Shown here one piece after another: positions 32,583-41,855 of a DNA stretch of 64,000 nucleotides. Source of the DNA: Shinella sp032095155 (GTDB taxonomy: Bacteria > Pseudomonadota > Alphaproteobacteria > Rhizobiales > Rhizobiaceae); the NCBI RefSeq assembly GCF_049199905.1, contig NZ_JBLZPK010000060.1, positions 269,407 through 333,406 of the forward strand. The letters run 5' to 3'. Position numbers and translations under genes: made by a program. The first letter of the stretch is position 1. The number at the start of each line of letters is the position of its first letter. Under the pieces are notes generated by a model. It ran no database searches. It worked only from the letters and a program-made list of their open reading frames with translations, and had not been told where the DNA came from.

Positions 32583-34329
32583 ATGCGCCTAACCATCAAG
32601 TTGAAGCTGGGCCTTGCCTTCGGCTTCCTGATCATCCTTCTGTGTGTTTCGGCCGGTATCGGCATCCGCAGCCTCAGCGAAATGAACACGCTGCGCAACG
32701 ACCTCATCGAGGGTCCGATCCAGCAGGACGACTATGCCAACGATCTCGCGGCCGCCTTCGACGGGCTTGGCCTTGCCGAAGGCGACCTGCTGATGGCCAC
32801 TACGCCGGAGCGGGCGAACAAAGCGAAGGCGACCATCACCGCCGAGCGGGCCGCCTTCGAAAAGGCGCTCAACGACGGCCAGAACGACGCGACCGGCGAA
32901 TTCAAGGCCAAGTGGCAGGAAGTCCGCGACTTCTGGGATGACTATATGGCCATCAACGACCGCGTCGTCTCGCTGGTCGGCTCCGGCCAGCGCGATCTCG
33001 CGCTTGAACTCAATCAGACCGATGGCGCTGCCGCCTCCGACAAGCTCGACACGATGACCGCAGGCCTTTCGGCCCTAACCGAGACGGCCATCAGCGATTC
33101 CGACACCGTGGCCGACGCCAGCTATGTGACGGCCTTCTACACGCTGGTCACGCTGACGGTCGCCGCCTTCCTGCTTTCGGTCGGTGCCGCTCTCTGGATC
33201 GCGCTCGGCATCAATACAGGCCTGCGCAAGATCAGGACGGTCGCGGAAGCCGTCGCCGTCGGCGATCTCAATCAGACGGTCGAGATCAAGACGAACGACG
33301 AGATCAAGGACCTTGTCGACACCATCAATGTGATGACCGGCAACCTGCGCAACACCGCCACCATCGCCGACCAGATCGCCAATGGCGACCTGACCGTCAC
33401 GCCGAAGCCTCTCTCCGACCAGGATACGCTCGGCCTGTCGCTGGAAAGCATGGTGGAACGCCTGCGCGGTGTCGTCGCGGACGCTCTTTCCGCCGCCAAC
33501 AACGTCTCCTCCGGCAGCCAGGAACTGTCGGCGAGCTCCGAGCAGCTCTCGCAGGGCGCGACCGAGCAGGCGTCCTCCGCCGAAGAGGCCTCCGCCTCGA
33601 TGGAGGAAATGGCCGCCAACATCAAGCAGAACGCCGACAACGCCGCCCAGACGGAGAAGATCGCCCGTCAATCGGCCAAGGATGCCGAAGCTTCCGGCGA
33701 GGCGGTCGGCCGTGCGGTCGGCGCCATGCGAACCATCGCGGAAAAGATCTCCATCGTTCAGGAAATCGCACGCCAGACCGACTTGCTCGCGCTGAACGCC
33801 GCCGTGGAAGCAGCCCGTGCCGGCGAACACGGCAAGGGCTTTGCCGTCGTCGCCTCGGAAGTGCGCAAGCTCGCCGAACGCAGCCAGGCGGCNNNNNNNN
33901 NNNNNNNNNNNNNNNNNCATCCGCAAGACCGCCGAATTGATCTCGGAAATCTCTGCGGCCTGCCGCGAGCAGGATATCGGCGCCTCGCAGATCAATGAAG
34001 CGATCCAGCAGCTCGACAAAGTGACCCAGCAGAACGCCGGGGCCTCCGAAGAGATGTCCGGCACGTCGGAAGAACTCGCCGCCCAGGCGGAAGAACTTCA
34101 GACCTCGATTGCCTTCTTCCGCGTCGATCGTGCGGCAGGTGTTCCGGCGTCCGCCCAGCGCCGTCCGGCACCCGTCGCAGCCCGCCCTGCGGCGAAGTCC
34201 ACTGCGGCACCGGCTCGCAAATCCGACAACAGCGTCAATGCCCAACAGGCCCGCGCCCGCGGTTTTGCCCTCGACATGTCGATGGGCGGTCCGGATGCCG
34301 ACGACGCAGACTTCAGGGAAAGCGCTTGA
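32583..34329 (+). CDS. Methyl-accepting chemotaxis protein 2 (interrupted by an assembly gap)
   Basis: A membrane receptor like MCP1 but with an unrelated sensor: TM1 at residues 6-28, a helical periplasmic region of about 155 residues, TM2 near 190-212, a HAMP domain followed by a second HAMP-like segment (IADQIANGDLTVTPKPLS), then the MCP signalling domain. The signalling part is nearly the same as in MCP1. 25 N at 33893-33917 replace roughly 30 codons. The start at 32583 has AAGGAGA 8 bases ahead. The tail again ends GFALDMSMGGPDADDADF. It would sense a different ligand through the same output. Confidence 0.9.
33893..33917. other. Assembly gap (25 N) inside mcp2
   Basis: 25 N at the position that mirrors the mcp1 gap. 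The sequence before it ends two bases further on and the sequence after it begins three bases earlier than in mcp1. Confidence 0.95.
33921..34067 (+). repeat. Identical mcp segment, copy 2
   Basis: Partner of the copy at 31982-32128. The downstream junction AGCGCTTGATCATG is also shared by both mcp genes: here it contains the cheW start, after mcp1 it leads to an immediate stop. Confidence 0.7.
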
Positions 34330-34331
34330 TC

Positions 34332-34826
34332 ATGGCCGGCACGTCCTCCGAATCCCAGTACGTCACCTTCTCCCTCGACAACGAGGTCTTCGCGGTCCCG
34401 GTTTCCGTGGTTCGGGAAATCCTTGACCATGAGGATGCCTTCAGGATCCCGCATGGGCCGGAATACCTGCTCGGTCTCAGGGACGTGCGCGGCCAGGGCG
34501 TGCCGGTCATCGATCTGCGTCTTCGTCTCGGCATGACGAAGACCGAGAAGACGCCGCACACGCGCGCACTCGTGCTCGATGTGCCGATCGGCGAAAAGAC
34601 CCTGACACTGGGCCTTGTCGCCGACCGCGTCTACGAGGTCATTCCCTTCCGCAACGAGGAAATCGAGGGCGCGCCTGATATCGGCGTGCGCTGGCCGTCC
34701 GATTACATTGCCGGCGTCGTGCGCCGCAATGGCGGCTTCGTCGTCATCGTCGATCTCGCCCGCCTGTTCTCCGGCGCGGAGGTGGCGATGATGGGTTCGG
34801 CAAACCGTCTCGCCGCTACGGCATAA
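34332..34826 (+). CDS. cheW: CheW adaptor (second copy)
   Basis: 164 residues, one CheW domain: YVTFSLDNEVFAVPVSVVREIL, GLRDVRGQGVPVIDLRLRLG, and GGFVVIVDLARLFS. It is clearly diverged from the copy at 30231. The ATG lies two bases after the mcp2 stop. It is probably specialised for receptor arrays of this pathway. The following cheR begins 15 bp downstream. Confidence 0.92.
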   Translation: MAGTSSESQYVTFSLDNEVFAVPVSVVREILDHEDAFRIPHGPEYLLGLRDVRGQGVPVIDLRLRLGMTKTEKTPHTRALVLDVPIGEKTLTLGLVADRVYEVIPFRNEEIEGAPDIGVRWPSDYIAGVVRRNGGFVVIVDLARLFSGAEVAMMGSANRLAATA

Positions 34827-34840
34827 TTCAGGAGAGCGGC

Positions 34841-35692
34841 GTGGGAGCAGCATTGCGGGCGCAGGCGAGCGAAGACGGCTTGACCAGCCGGAATTTCGAG
34901 GCGCTGTCGCGCTATATCTACGACTATAGCGGTATCAAGATGCCGATCACGAAGTTGACGATGCTGGAAGGCCGCCTGCGGCGCCGTCTCAGGGCCACCG
35001 GCATTCCCAATTTCAACGCCTATTGCGACTATCTCTTCAAACACGGCGGTATCGAGAAGGAAGCGATCTTCCTGATCGACGCCGTCACGACCAACAAGAC
35101 GGACTTCTTCCGCGAGCCGAAGCATTTCGAATTCATGGAGCGCACCGGCCTGCCGGAACTCGCCGCCGCCGGACACAAGCGGCTGCGGCTGTGGAGTGCC
35201 GCCTGCTCCATCGGTGCCGAGCCCTATACGATGGCGATGGTTCTGCAGGATTTCGCCGACACCACACCGGGTATCGACTACCGCATTCTCGCGACCGACC
35301 TTTCGACCGACGTGCTGCAGGCCGCCCGCCGCGGCGTCTATCCCCGCGACATGGTTCAGCCCGTGCCGGCGGACGTGCAGCGGCGCTACGTGATGGTTTC
35401 GCGCGACGCCGCACGCGGCGAAGTGCGCATCCATCCACGGCTACGCGCGACCATCGGCTTTGCCCGCATGAACCTCATGGACAGCGCCTATAAGGTGGGC
35501 GAGCCCATGCACATGATCTTCTGCCGCAATGTGCTGATCTATTTCGACAAGCCGACGCAGGCCAAGGTGCTGTCACGGCTCTGCGATTGCCTCATCCCCG
35601 GCGGCTATCTCTATGTCGGTCACTCCGAAACGGTCACCGGCATTTCCCTGCCGGTGCGCCAGGTCGCCAACACGGTTTTCAAGAAGATCTGA
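34841..35692 (+). CDS. cheR: Chemotaxis protein methyltransferase CheR
   Basis: 283 residues: an N-terminal helical domain and a SAM-dependent methyltransferase domain with LRLWSAACSIGAEPYTMAMVL (SAM-binding loop) and ILATDLSTDVLQ, then IFCRNVLIYFD. It methylates receptor glutamates. The start is GTG at 34841 with AGGAGAG a few bases ahead. TGATG overlap with cheB. No TPR extension. Its receptors lack a C-terminal NWETF-type tether, so binding may occur elsewhere. Confidence 0.94.
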   Translation: MGAALRAQASEDGLTSRNFEALSRYIYDYSGIKMPITKLTMLEGRLRRRLRATGIPNFNAYCDYLFKHGGIEKEAIFLIDAVTTNKTDFFREPKHFEFMERTGLPELAAAGHKRLRLWSAACSIGAEPYTMAMVLQDFADTTPGIDYRILATDLSTDVLQAARRGVYPRDMVQPVPADVQRRYVMVSRDAARGEVRIHPRLRATIGFARMNLMDSAYKVGEPMHMIFCRNVLIYFDKPTQAKVLSRLCDCLIPGGYLYVGHSETVTGISLPVRQVANTVFKKI

Positions 35693-36780
35693 TGCCCCTT
35701 CCCGGCCGCAAAATCCGCGTTCTCATCATCGACGATTCCGCAAGCGTGCGTCAGGCGCTGACCCATGTGCTGGAAGAGGACCCCGAGATCGAAGTGATGG
35801 GCGCGGCCTCCGACCCTTTCATGGCGGCGAAGAAGATCCAGGAAGAGTTGCCCGACGTCATCACGCTCGACGTGGAAATGCCGCGCATGGACGGCATCAC
35901 CTTCCTGCGCAAGATCATGTCGCAGCGGCCGATCCCCGTCGTCATGTGCTCCTCGCTGACCGAGGAAGGCTCCGAGACGCTGATGCAGGCACTGGAAGCC
36001 GGCGCCGTCGATATCATCCTGAAACCGAAGATCGGAGCGGCCGATCATCTCGCCGAATCCGGCACGCGCATCCGCGAGGCGGTCAAGGGGGCGGCCGTTG
36101 CCCGCCTCGGCACGAACCGCCGCAGCGCCGCCGCAAGCGGCCCGACGGCAAAGCTCACCGCCGATGCCGTGCTGCCCCCGCCGACCGGCCGCGCCATGGC
36201 CAAGACGACGGAAATGGTCGCCTGCATCGGCGCCTCGACCGGCGGCACGGAGGCGCTGCGCGTTCTCCTGGAACAGTTGCCGGCCAATTCGCCCGGCATC
36301 GTCATCGTCCAGCACATGCCGGAGAAATTCACCGCCGCCTTCGCCAAGCGGCTGAACAGCCTCTGCGAAGTCGAGGTCAAGGAAGCGGTGCACGGAAACC
36401 CCGTGCTGCGCGGCCATGTGCTGATCGCACCCGGCGACCGCCACATGATGCTGGAACGGCAAGGCGCCCGCTACCATGTCGCGGTGCGCGAAGGCCCGCT
36501 CGTCTCGCGCCACCGGCCCTCCGTCGACGTGCTCTTCCGCTCCGCCGCCCGCGCGGCGGGTGCAAACGCCATGGGCGTGATCATGACCGGCATGGGCGAT
36601 GACGGCGCCCGCGGCATGGCAGAGATGCACCAGGCCGGCGCCTATACGGTGGCGCAGGATGAGGCGAGTTCCATCGTCTTCGGCATGCCGAAGGAAGCCA
36701 TCGCCCACGGCGGCGTCGACAGGATCCTGCCGCTTGACCAGCTCGCCCGCGAAATCCTCGCCGCCGACCGGCGCCGATAG
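35692..36780 (+). CDS. cheB: Chemotaxis response regulator/methylesterase CheB
   Basis: 362 residues. Receiver domain 1-125 with phosphoacceptor Asp60 (TLDVEMPRMDG). A linker follows, then the methylesterase domain with the catalytic triad Ser182 (GASTGG), His207 (IVQHMPEKFT) and an Asp in MTGMGDDGARG near 302. It removes methyl groups from receptors and closes the adaptation loop with CheR. Start fixed by the TGATG overlap with cheR. Confidence 0.94.
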   Translation: MPLPGRKIRVLIIDDSASVRQALTHVLEEDPEIEVMGAASDPFMAAKKIQEELPDVITLDVEMPRMDGITFLRKIMSQRPIPVVMCSSLTEEGSETLMQALEAGAVDIILKPKIGAADHLAESGTRIREAVKGAAVARLGTNRRSAAASGPTAKLTADAVLPPPTGRAMAKTTEMVACIGASTGGTEALRVLLEQLPANSPGIVIVQHMPEKFTAAFAKRLNSLCEVEVKEAVHGNPVLRGHVLIAPGDRHMMLERQGARYHVAVREGPLVSRHRPSVDVLFRSAARAAGANAMGVIMTGMGDDGARGMAEMHQAGAYTVAQDEASSIVFGMPKEAIAHGGVDRILPLDQLAREILAADRRR

Positions 36781-36960
36781 GGTAAAAGCACGCTATCTCT
36801 CTGTTTTCATGCAACTCCGCGCCGAAAACGATCGTACCCCTTCGTTCGGAAGTTTCCGGATTTTCACCACCCGTTAACCATAATTGGCGACAGTGAAGAG
36901 ACACCATGCAGGGTGTTTTGTTCGAGCGATGACCGGCTCACGAACCGATCCGGAGAGGCC
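36781..36960 (+). promoter_or_regulatory. Leader region between cheB and the parA-like gene
   Basis: 180 bp without a gene. It has CCGTTAACCATAATTGGCGAC near 36871-36890, an AT-rich block that may contain a -10 box (CATAAT). The spacing suggests that the parA-like gene has its own promoter in addition to read-through from the che operon. GGAGAGG lies just ahead of the ATG. Confidence 0.35.
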
Positions 36961-37668
36961 ATGCCCGTCATCACCTTCGCCAACACCAAGGGCGGCGCCG
37001 GCAAGACGACCGCGGTGCTTTTGCTTGCGACCGAGCTTGCCCGTCTCGGCTTTCGCGTCTCGGTGCTCGATGCCGATCCGCAGCACTGGATCACCCGCTG
37101 GCATGAAAACTCCGAGGGCGCGCTCGGCAAGCGCCTCAATGTCGTGCCCTATGTCACTATGAGCACGATCGACCGGCAGCTCGCCGAGGAAAAGGCCCGC
37201 GCCGATTTCGTGCTGATCGACCTGCCGGGCTCGCGCAGTTCGCTCCTCGCCAAGGCCGTCGGCCATGCCGACTATGTGCTGATCCCCGTGCAGGGCTCGG
37301 CGATGGACGCCCAGGGCGGCGCCAATGTCATTGAGCTCCTGCACTATCTCGAAGACAAGGCCAATATCCGCATCCGCCATTCCGTCGTGCTCACCCGCGT
37401 CAACTCCATGGTGACAACGCGGGCGATGAATGCCGTGAAGGACCTGCTCGCAGCCCGCCGCGTCCATCTCCTGGAAACTCCGATCATCGAACGCTCCGCC
37501 TTCCGCGACATTTTCGGCTGCGGGGGAACGCTTTACTCGATGGACGCCAAACGCGTCAGCAACCTCGACAAGGCGCAGGAAAACGCCCGTGCGCTGGCGC
37601 TCGAGGTGCTCAAGCAGATTCCGGCCACCGTCGCTCCGGCAACCAACAGCCTGAAGGACGTGGCATAA
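36961..37668 (+). CDS. ParA/MinD-like ATPase, probable chemosensory array positioning
   Basis: 235 residues. The deviant Walker A motif KGGAGKTT is at residues 10-17, Walker A' is in VLDADPQHW and Walker B in FVLIDLPGS. It follows the che genes on the same strand. In other bacteria (PpfA of Rhodobacter sphaeroides, ParC of Vibrio) ParA-like ATPases coded in che loci place chemoreceptor clusters in the cell, and this gene very likely does the same (inference from context). It has no ParB partner next to it, unlike a plasmid partition locus. Start chosen at the Met directly before the Walker motif. Confidence 0.85.
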   Translation: MPVITFANTKGGAGKTTAVLLLATELARLGFRVSVLDADPQHWITRWHENSEGALGKRLNVVPYVTMSTIDRQLAEEKARADFVLIDLPGSRSSLLAKAVGHADYVLIPVQGSAMDAQGGANVIELLHYLEDKANIRIRHSVVLTRVNSMVTTRAMNAVKDLLAARRVHLLETPIIERSAFRDIFGCGGTLYSMDAKRVSNLDKAQENARALALEVLKQIPATVAPATNSLKDVA

Positions 37669-37710
37669 CCCGCGATTTGCTCCCTTCGCAGAAGAAGCGC
37701 CGGACGTGGG

Positions 37711-40700
37711 TCAGAAGCGAACCTTGACCATGCCCTTGAAGACGCGGCCCCAGCCGGGATAGTCGGGCGCGACTTCAAATTTTTCATCGAGCAGATTATA
37801 GGCACCGGCCTCGAAGACAAAGTTCTTGTCGAACGGCTCCCAAGTCAATTGCGCGTCGAGCGTCCAGTAGCCGTCCATCACGGCGGCTGTTTGGTTGCCG
37901 TGGCGTTTGCCAATATAGTTCGCCGCAAGGGTCGCCTTCACATTCGCCTCGCTCACATAGGTGAGCGCGACTTGCCCCGCATGCCGCGGCAAGAAAGGCA
38001 GAGCGCGACCGAAACCAAAGCTTGAGGGATCCTTGTCCTGCGAAGAGGCCAGTGCATAGGTCGCTGAGAGACCGAAGCCGTGATCGAGCGCCAGATTGCC
38101 CGTAATCGCCACGCGATCCGCCTCAGCCTTCCGGGAATCAAAATTCGAGAGCAGTATGACGTCGCTGATCGACAGATCGTGAAAAATCTGATGCTGATAA
38201 TCGACCGTCGTGAAGAAGCGATCTGACCATTCGGCATCCCATTTGAGGGCGAAGGTATCCGCGTAGCCCTCCGCACCCACGCCGAACTCATTCGGTTGCA
38301 AGCCCAGAAGCCCGATCGGCGCAAGTGTGGGCGTGCTCATGTCAGTTCCCTGACGTATATAGCCGGCGCGCAACCAATGGCCTTCCGCTGGCGTCCAGGC
38401 AAGCCCGATCCGCGGCTCCAGACGGCTGATGTCGTCGTCTCCACTCATCAGCGTACCGAAGAGCCCGTATTCGGCCTCCAGGCCTGGCGCGATATCGTGA
38501 AGCACATCGACATAAATACGACCGTAGAGACTGCTTTCCTCGATCCGGGTCGGCGGCAGTGGAATGCCCACAACCCAATCGCTCTCCTTGGCCGTACGCA
38601 TGATCGACCCGCCCTCCATGCCGTAGCGCCAAGTAAGATCATCGGCCTCGAAGATGTGCTGAATAGCCGCCACATAGTTTTTCTGGTTCACCTCGGCCAG
38701 GCGGTCGAGGACCAGCGGGAACGGTGTGATATTCTGCCTCAAGCCAACATCAGCGGAAGAATAGAACAGAGCTGTGTTGACAACGTTGCGATAGTCGATC
38801 GTATGGCTCCAGCCTAATCCTGCGGTCGTGAAAGACGTGTCCAGACCGTATGTAAAGGCCATCGGAGGCGTCGACGGAATAGGTACGTCGAAATCGAATG
38901 TAGACTTGTTGTGATTGATATAAGCAACCAAGCGGTCATCGGGCGTGATCGTGGACGTCACATAGCCAGTAGCGCTCGACACTTCCGTTTCGCTGTTGAT
39001 ACCAAACTGCGTCACGCCATTGTCGATGTTCCGCGTCTGATCAGGCGTTCTAGCATATTCCAGATTCAGATATCCGCTGACGGGTACCGGCTCGTTCGCA
39101 TAGCCTTGAAGCTCTATTTGCCCGTTTATCCCTTCCGTGCCGGGATTGAACGTCGTTCCGACACCGACCATTCCTTCAAAAAACGGGCGTCGCAGCAGGT
39201 TCGCCGAGCGTGATCGACCAGACAGCATATGCGGATCAAGCAGCATGCCCTGAAGGAACGAGGAGAAAGAGCTGCTGTTCTGCGTATTGGTGATGGCATT
39301 GCCGCCGTAAAAGAAGGCATTGGCGAGCGGATTCGTTCCGCCCCGCAAGGATTGGTCGATATAGGCGCTGCCGGAAAAAGCATCGAAGACAGCGTCACCA
39401 TAATATTGCCCCCAGGCGTCGAGTCCCTGCAGACGAAAAGCGTTGTTCAGAGTTGAGCCCGCATCCTGATTGGCGCCGAGCGAAGCATAGTGACCACCTT
39501 GGGCTCGTGATCGGCGAAGGAATTCCTGCGCATAGTGGATCGCCCCCTGCGCATCGTATTCGTCGATCGCGATGGCCGTGCGGACGGAGGAGATGACAGG
39601 GTCGTTCTTGTCCAGCCGTTCGGCATTGTCGAGGGCCTGTTGCCCCGGCTCACGGGCGCCGCCTTCATAATGCGCGGCAGCCAGCATGAGCTGGGATTGC
39701 GAATGGGCCGGGTTGGCTGTCGAGGCCGCGAGAAGATCGTCCAGCGCCTTGTCGATCTCGCCGGTCTGCAAATAGTACCGGCCGCGTGCCAGGAAAGCGA
39801 TGCTGAACGACGGATCGGCGGCAATCGCGAGATCGATCTCGCGCTTCGCGTCCTTCATCCGAGACTGGTCGAGATAGAAGATGGCCAGATTGGCGTGGCC
39901 GATCGCGCTTTCCGGATCCAGTGCGATCGAACGCTTCATCGCCGCTTCTGCCCTGCGCTCATCACCGCGGGCACTCTGGGCGAGACCGATATCGTTCCAC
40001 ACCATGGACGAACCCGGCATGAGCGTCGCGGCGCGGTCGAGGTCCGCGAGCGCAGCCTCTATATTCCCCTCGAAATCCCCGCGCAACCGCGCACGGGCGA
40101 TAAGAGCCAGTGCATCGTCAGGATCGATCGCCAGTGCCTGATCAACCGCCTCGCGCATCTGCGCGCGATCGTTGGTGAGCTGGGCGAGAAGCGCGCGGAT
40201 CGCGGGCAGCGACGATTCCCCTGGAAAACGAGCTTCCGCCGCCTTGATGGTCGCAACCGCCGCCGGGATATCCTCCAGGAAACCGGCGGTATAGGCCTTC
40301 ATGACGGCCGAATAGGGATCTCGCACCTCCGTCGGCGGCTTCAGAGCGAGCCTGGGACTGAGGAGCGTTCGCGCGTAATATTCGCCATAGGCCGCAATCG
40401 CCCGGCGCTTCGGGTCAAGAGCTGGCATTGCCTCCGCAAAAAAGCGGGCTGCGTCGTCATAACGCTTTTCCGCGCCGGCCACGAGCGCGTCGAGATAGGC
40501 CACGCGCGCCTTGCCTGCGCGCGACATCGGCCTCTTGCGGGCCTCGGCCAGCGCCTCCAGAGCCGGTCCCCGCCCTTCGAGGCTGAAGCGCGTCTCCGCA
40601 AGCGTCAGCCAATCCTCAGCACTTCGCCGTTCGGGTGCAATCGCCTGGACCCGTACGTCTTCCGCGCGCATCTCCTTGACCGGCAGCGGGTTGGCCGGCA

Positions 40701-41463
40701 TGAAGGTGAAACCGTCGCGCAGCGTAATATAGAAGAGCATCTGCTCACGATCGTCAGGCGTCACGATCACGAGTTTCTGCGGTGCCTGGCCCGGCGTGGC
40801 GACGGCCGCCTCGCCCTGCGCCACCTGGACACTGCCGTAGTCGTTCTTCAATTCGACCTGGCCTTCCAGCACGATCAGCGAGGTCTTGTCGCCCTGGACC
40901 GTCAGCGACCAGTCCGTGCCGCGGATCGCCGCCGTTGCCGCCGGGGTCTCGACCGCCAGCCCCTGCCCGCCACGCTCGGCGCGCGCCCACATCGTGCCGC
41001 TTTCGAGGTTGAGCATCGTGTCGCCGGCCGGCGCCATCTGCTTGACCTGAAGGGTGGAGTTGCGCCCGAGTCGCACCTGCGTGCGATCGGCAAAAAGGAT
41101 TGCGAGCTGTCCGGTCGCATTGGTGCGCAGAAGATCGCCGCCCAAAAGGTTCTGATGGCGCACGACATCCTGCCAGTTCGACAGGTCGACGAAACGCACC
41201 TCCTCGCCCAGCTTCTGATCGATGACCGAACCGGCCACCGGCCTTGCGCCGCGGTCGAGAGGATCGGCAAGCGACGCGCCGGCCTGAGCCACGAGAAGGC
41301 TGCCCGCCAACAGCGGCACGGTCAGAACGGAAAGCGACGCGATACCCGCCCGGTATCGGTACAGATGCTGGTGCCTGTGCAATCCAACCCCCAACTGGAT
41401 GCGGAAGACCGCGTGAGACCGGCTTGGAATTTGCCCTGGTCGCCTCGGCCGCAGGAAAATCAC
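37711..41463 (-). CDS. Large FecR-TPR-outer-membrane beta-barrel protein
   Basis: About 1,250 residues. Order of parts: a signal peptide (IASLSVLTVPLLAGSLLVAQAGASLA, about 41-66); a FecR-like domain about 105-225 (LLRTNATGQLAILFADRTQVRL, then TPAATAAIRGTDWSL); a TPR-rich helical region about 285-640 with repeats such as MVWNDIGLAQSARGDERRAEA; and a C-terminal region of about 550 residues rich in alternating beta strands, ending in KGMVKVRF with the terminal Phe of an outer-membrane barrel and the TonB-receptor-like NLLDEKFEVAPDYPGWGRVF. No plug domain is seen. The start is uncertain: GTG at 41463, or a later TTG, and a gap of N lies just upstream. Function unknown. Confidence 0.82.
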   Translation of the reverse strand: MIFLRPRRPGQIPSRSHAVFRIQLGVGLHRHQHLYRYRAGIASLSVLTVPLLAGSLLVAQAGASLADPLDRGARPVAGSVIDQKLGEEVRFVDLSNWQDVVRHQNLLGGDLLRTNATGQLAILFADRTQVRLGRNSTLQVKQMAPAGDTMLNLESGTMWARAERGGQGLAVETPAATAAIRGTDWSLTVQGDKTSLIVLEGQVELKNDYGSVQVAQGEAAVATPGQAPQKLVIVTPDDREQMLFYITLRDGFTFMPANPLPVKEMRAEDVRVQAIAPERRSAEDWLTLAETRFSLEGRGPALEALAEARKRPMSRAGKARVAYLDALVAGAEKRYDDAARFFAEAMPALDPKRRAIAAYGEYYARTLLSPRLALKPPTEVRDPYSAVMKAYTAGFLEDIPAAVATIKAAEARFPGESSLPAIRALLAQLTNDRAQMREAVDQALAIDPDDALALIARARLRGDFEGNIEAALADLDRAATLMPGSSMVWNDIGLAQSARGDERRAEAAMKRSIALDPESAIGHANLAIFYLDQSRMKDAKREIDLAIAADPSFSIAFLARGRYYLQTGEIDKALDDLLAASTANPAHSQSQLMLAAAHYEGGAREPGQQALDNAERLDKNDPVISSVRTAIAIDEYDAQGAIHYAQEFLRRSRAQGGHYASLGANQDAGSTLNNAFRLQGLDAWGQYYGDAVFDAFSGSAYIDQSLRGGTNPLANAFFYGGNAITNTQNSSSFSSFLQGMLLDPHMLSGRSRSANLLRRPFFEGMVGVGTTFNPGTEGINGQIELQGYANEPVPVSGYLNLEYARTPDQTRNIDNGVTQFGINSETEVSSATGYVTSTITPDDRLVAYINHNKSTFDFDVPIPSTPPMAFTYGLDTSFTTAGLGWSHTIDYRNVVNTALFYSSADVGLRQNITPFPLVLDRLAEVNQKNYVAAIQHIFEADDLTWRYGMEGGSIMRTAKESDWVVGIPLPPTRIEESSLYGRIYVDVLHDIAPGLEAEYGLFGTLMSGDDDISRLEPRIGLAWTPAEGHWLRAGYIRQGTDMSTPTLAPIGLLGLQPNEFGVGAEGYADTFALKWDAEWSDRFFTTVDYQHQIFHDLSISDVILLSNFDSRKAEADRVAITGNLALDHGFGLSATYALASSQDKDPSSFGFGRALPFLPRHAGQVALTYVSEANVKATLAANYIGKRHGNQTAAVMDGYWTLDAQLTWEPFDKNFVFEAGAYNLLDEKFEVAPDYPGWGRVFKGMVKVRF

Positions 41464-41478
41464 GCGGGGTGGAAACAG

Positions 41479-41800
41479 NNNNNNNNNNNNNNNNNNNNNN
41501 NNNNNNNNNNNNNNNNNNNNNNNNNNNNNNNNNNNNNNNNNNNNNNNNNNNNNNNNNNNNNNNNNNNNNNNNNNNNNNNNNNNNNNNNNNNNNNNNNNNN
41601 NNNNNNNNNNNNNNNNNNNNNNNNNNNNNNNNNNNNNNNNNNNNNNNNNNNNNNNNNNNNNNNNNNNNNNNNNNNNNNNNNNNNNNNNNNNNNNNNNNNN
41701 NNNNNNNNNNNNNNNNNNNNNNNNNNNNNNNNNNNNNNNNNNNNNNNNNNNNNNNNNNNNNNNNNNNNNNNNNNNNNNNNNNNNNNNNNNNNNNNNNNNN
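41479..41800. other. Assembly gap (322 N)
   Basis: 322 unknown bases between the FecR-type gene and the yceI terminator. It hides the promoter and possibly the true start of the FecR-type gene, and could hide a small gene. Confidence 0.97.
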
Positions 41801-41833
41801 ATGCCGATGCGGGAAAAGGGCCCGCCTCGGCAT
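41801..41833 (-). terminator. Probable terminator hairpin after yceI-type gene
   Basis: ATGCCGATGCGGG and CCCGCCTCGGCAT pair over 13 positions with one mismatch around a 7-base loop, 23 bp past the stop at 41856. The T-tract expected on the minus strand would fall into the N gap, so it cannot be confirmed. Confidence 0.55.
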
Positions 41834-41855
41834 GAGGATCCTTCCGAAGCGGGCG

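Noticed and set aside
39535..41478. Long plus-strand frame over the FecR-type gene
   Set aside because: Runs into the N gap and mirrors the TPR region; no motif.
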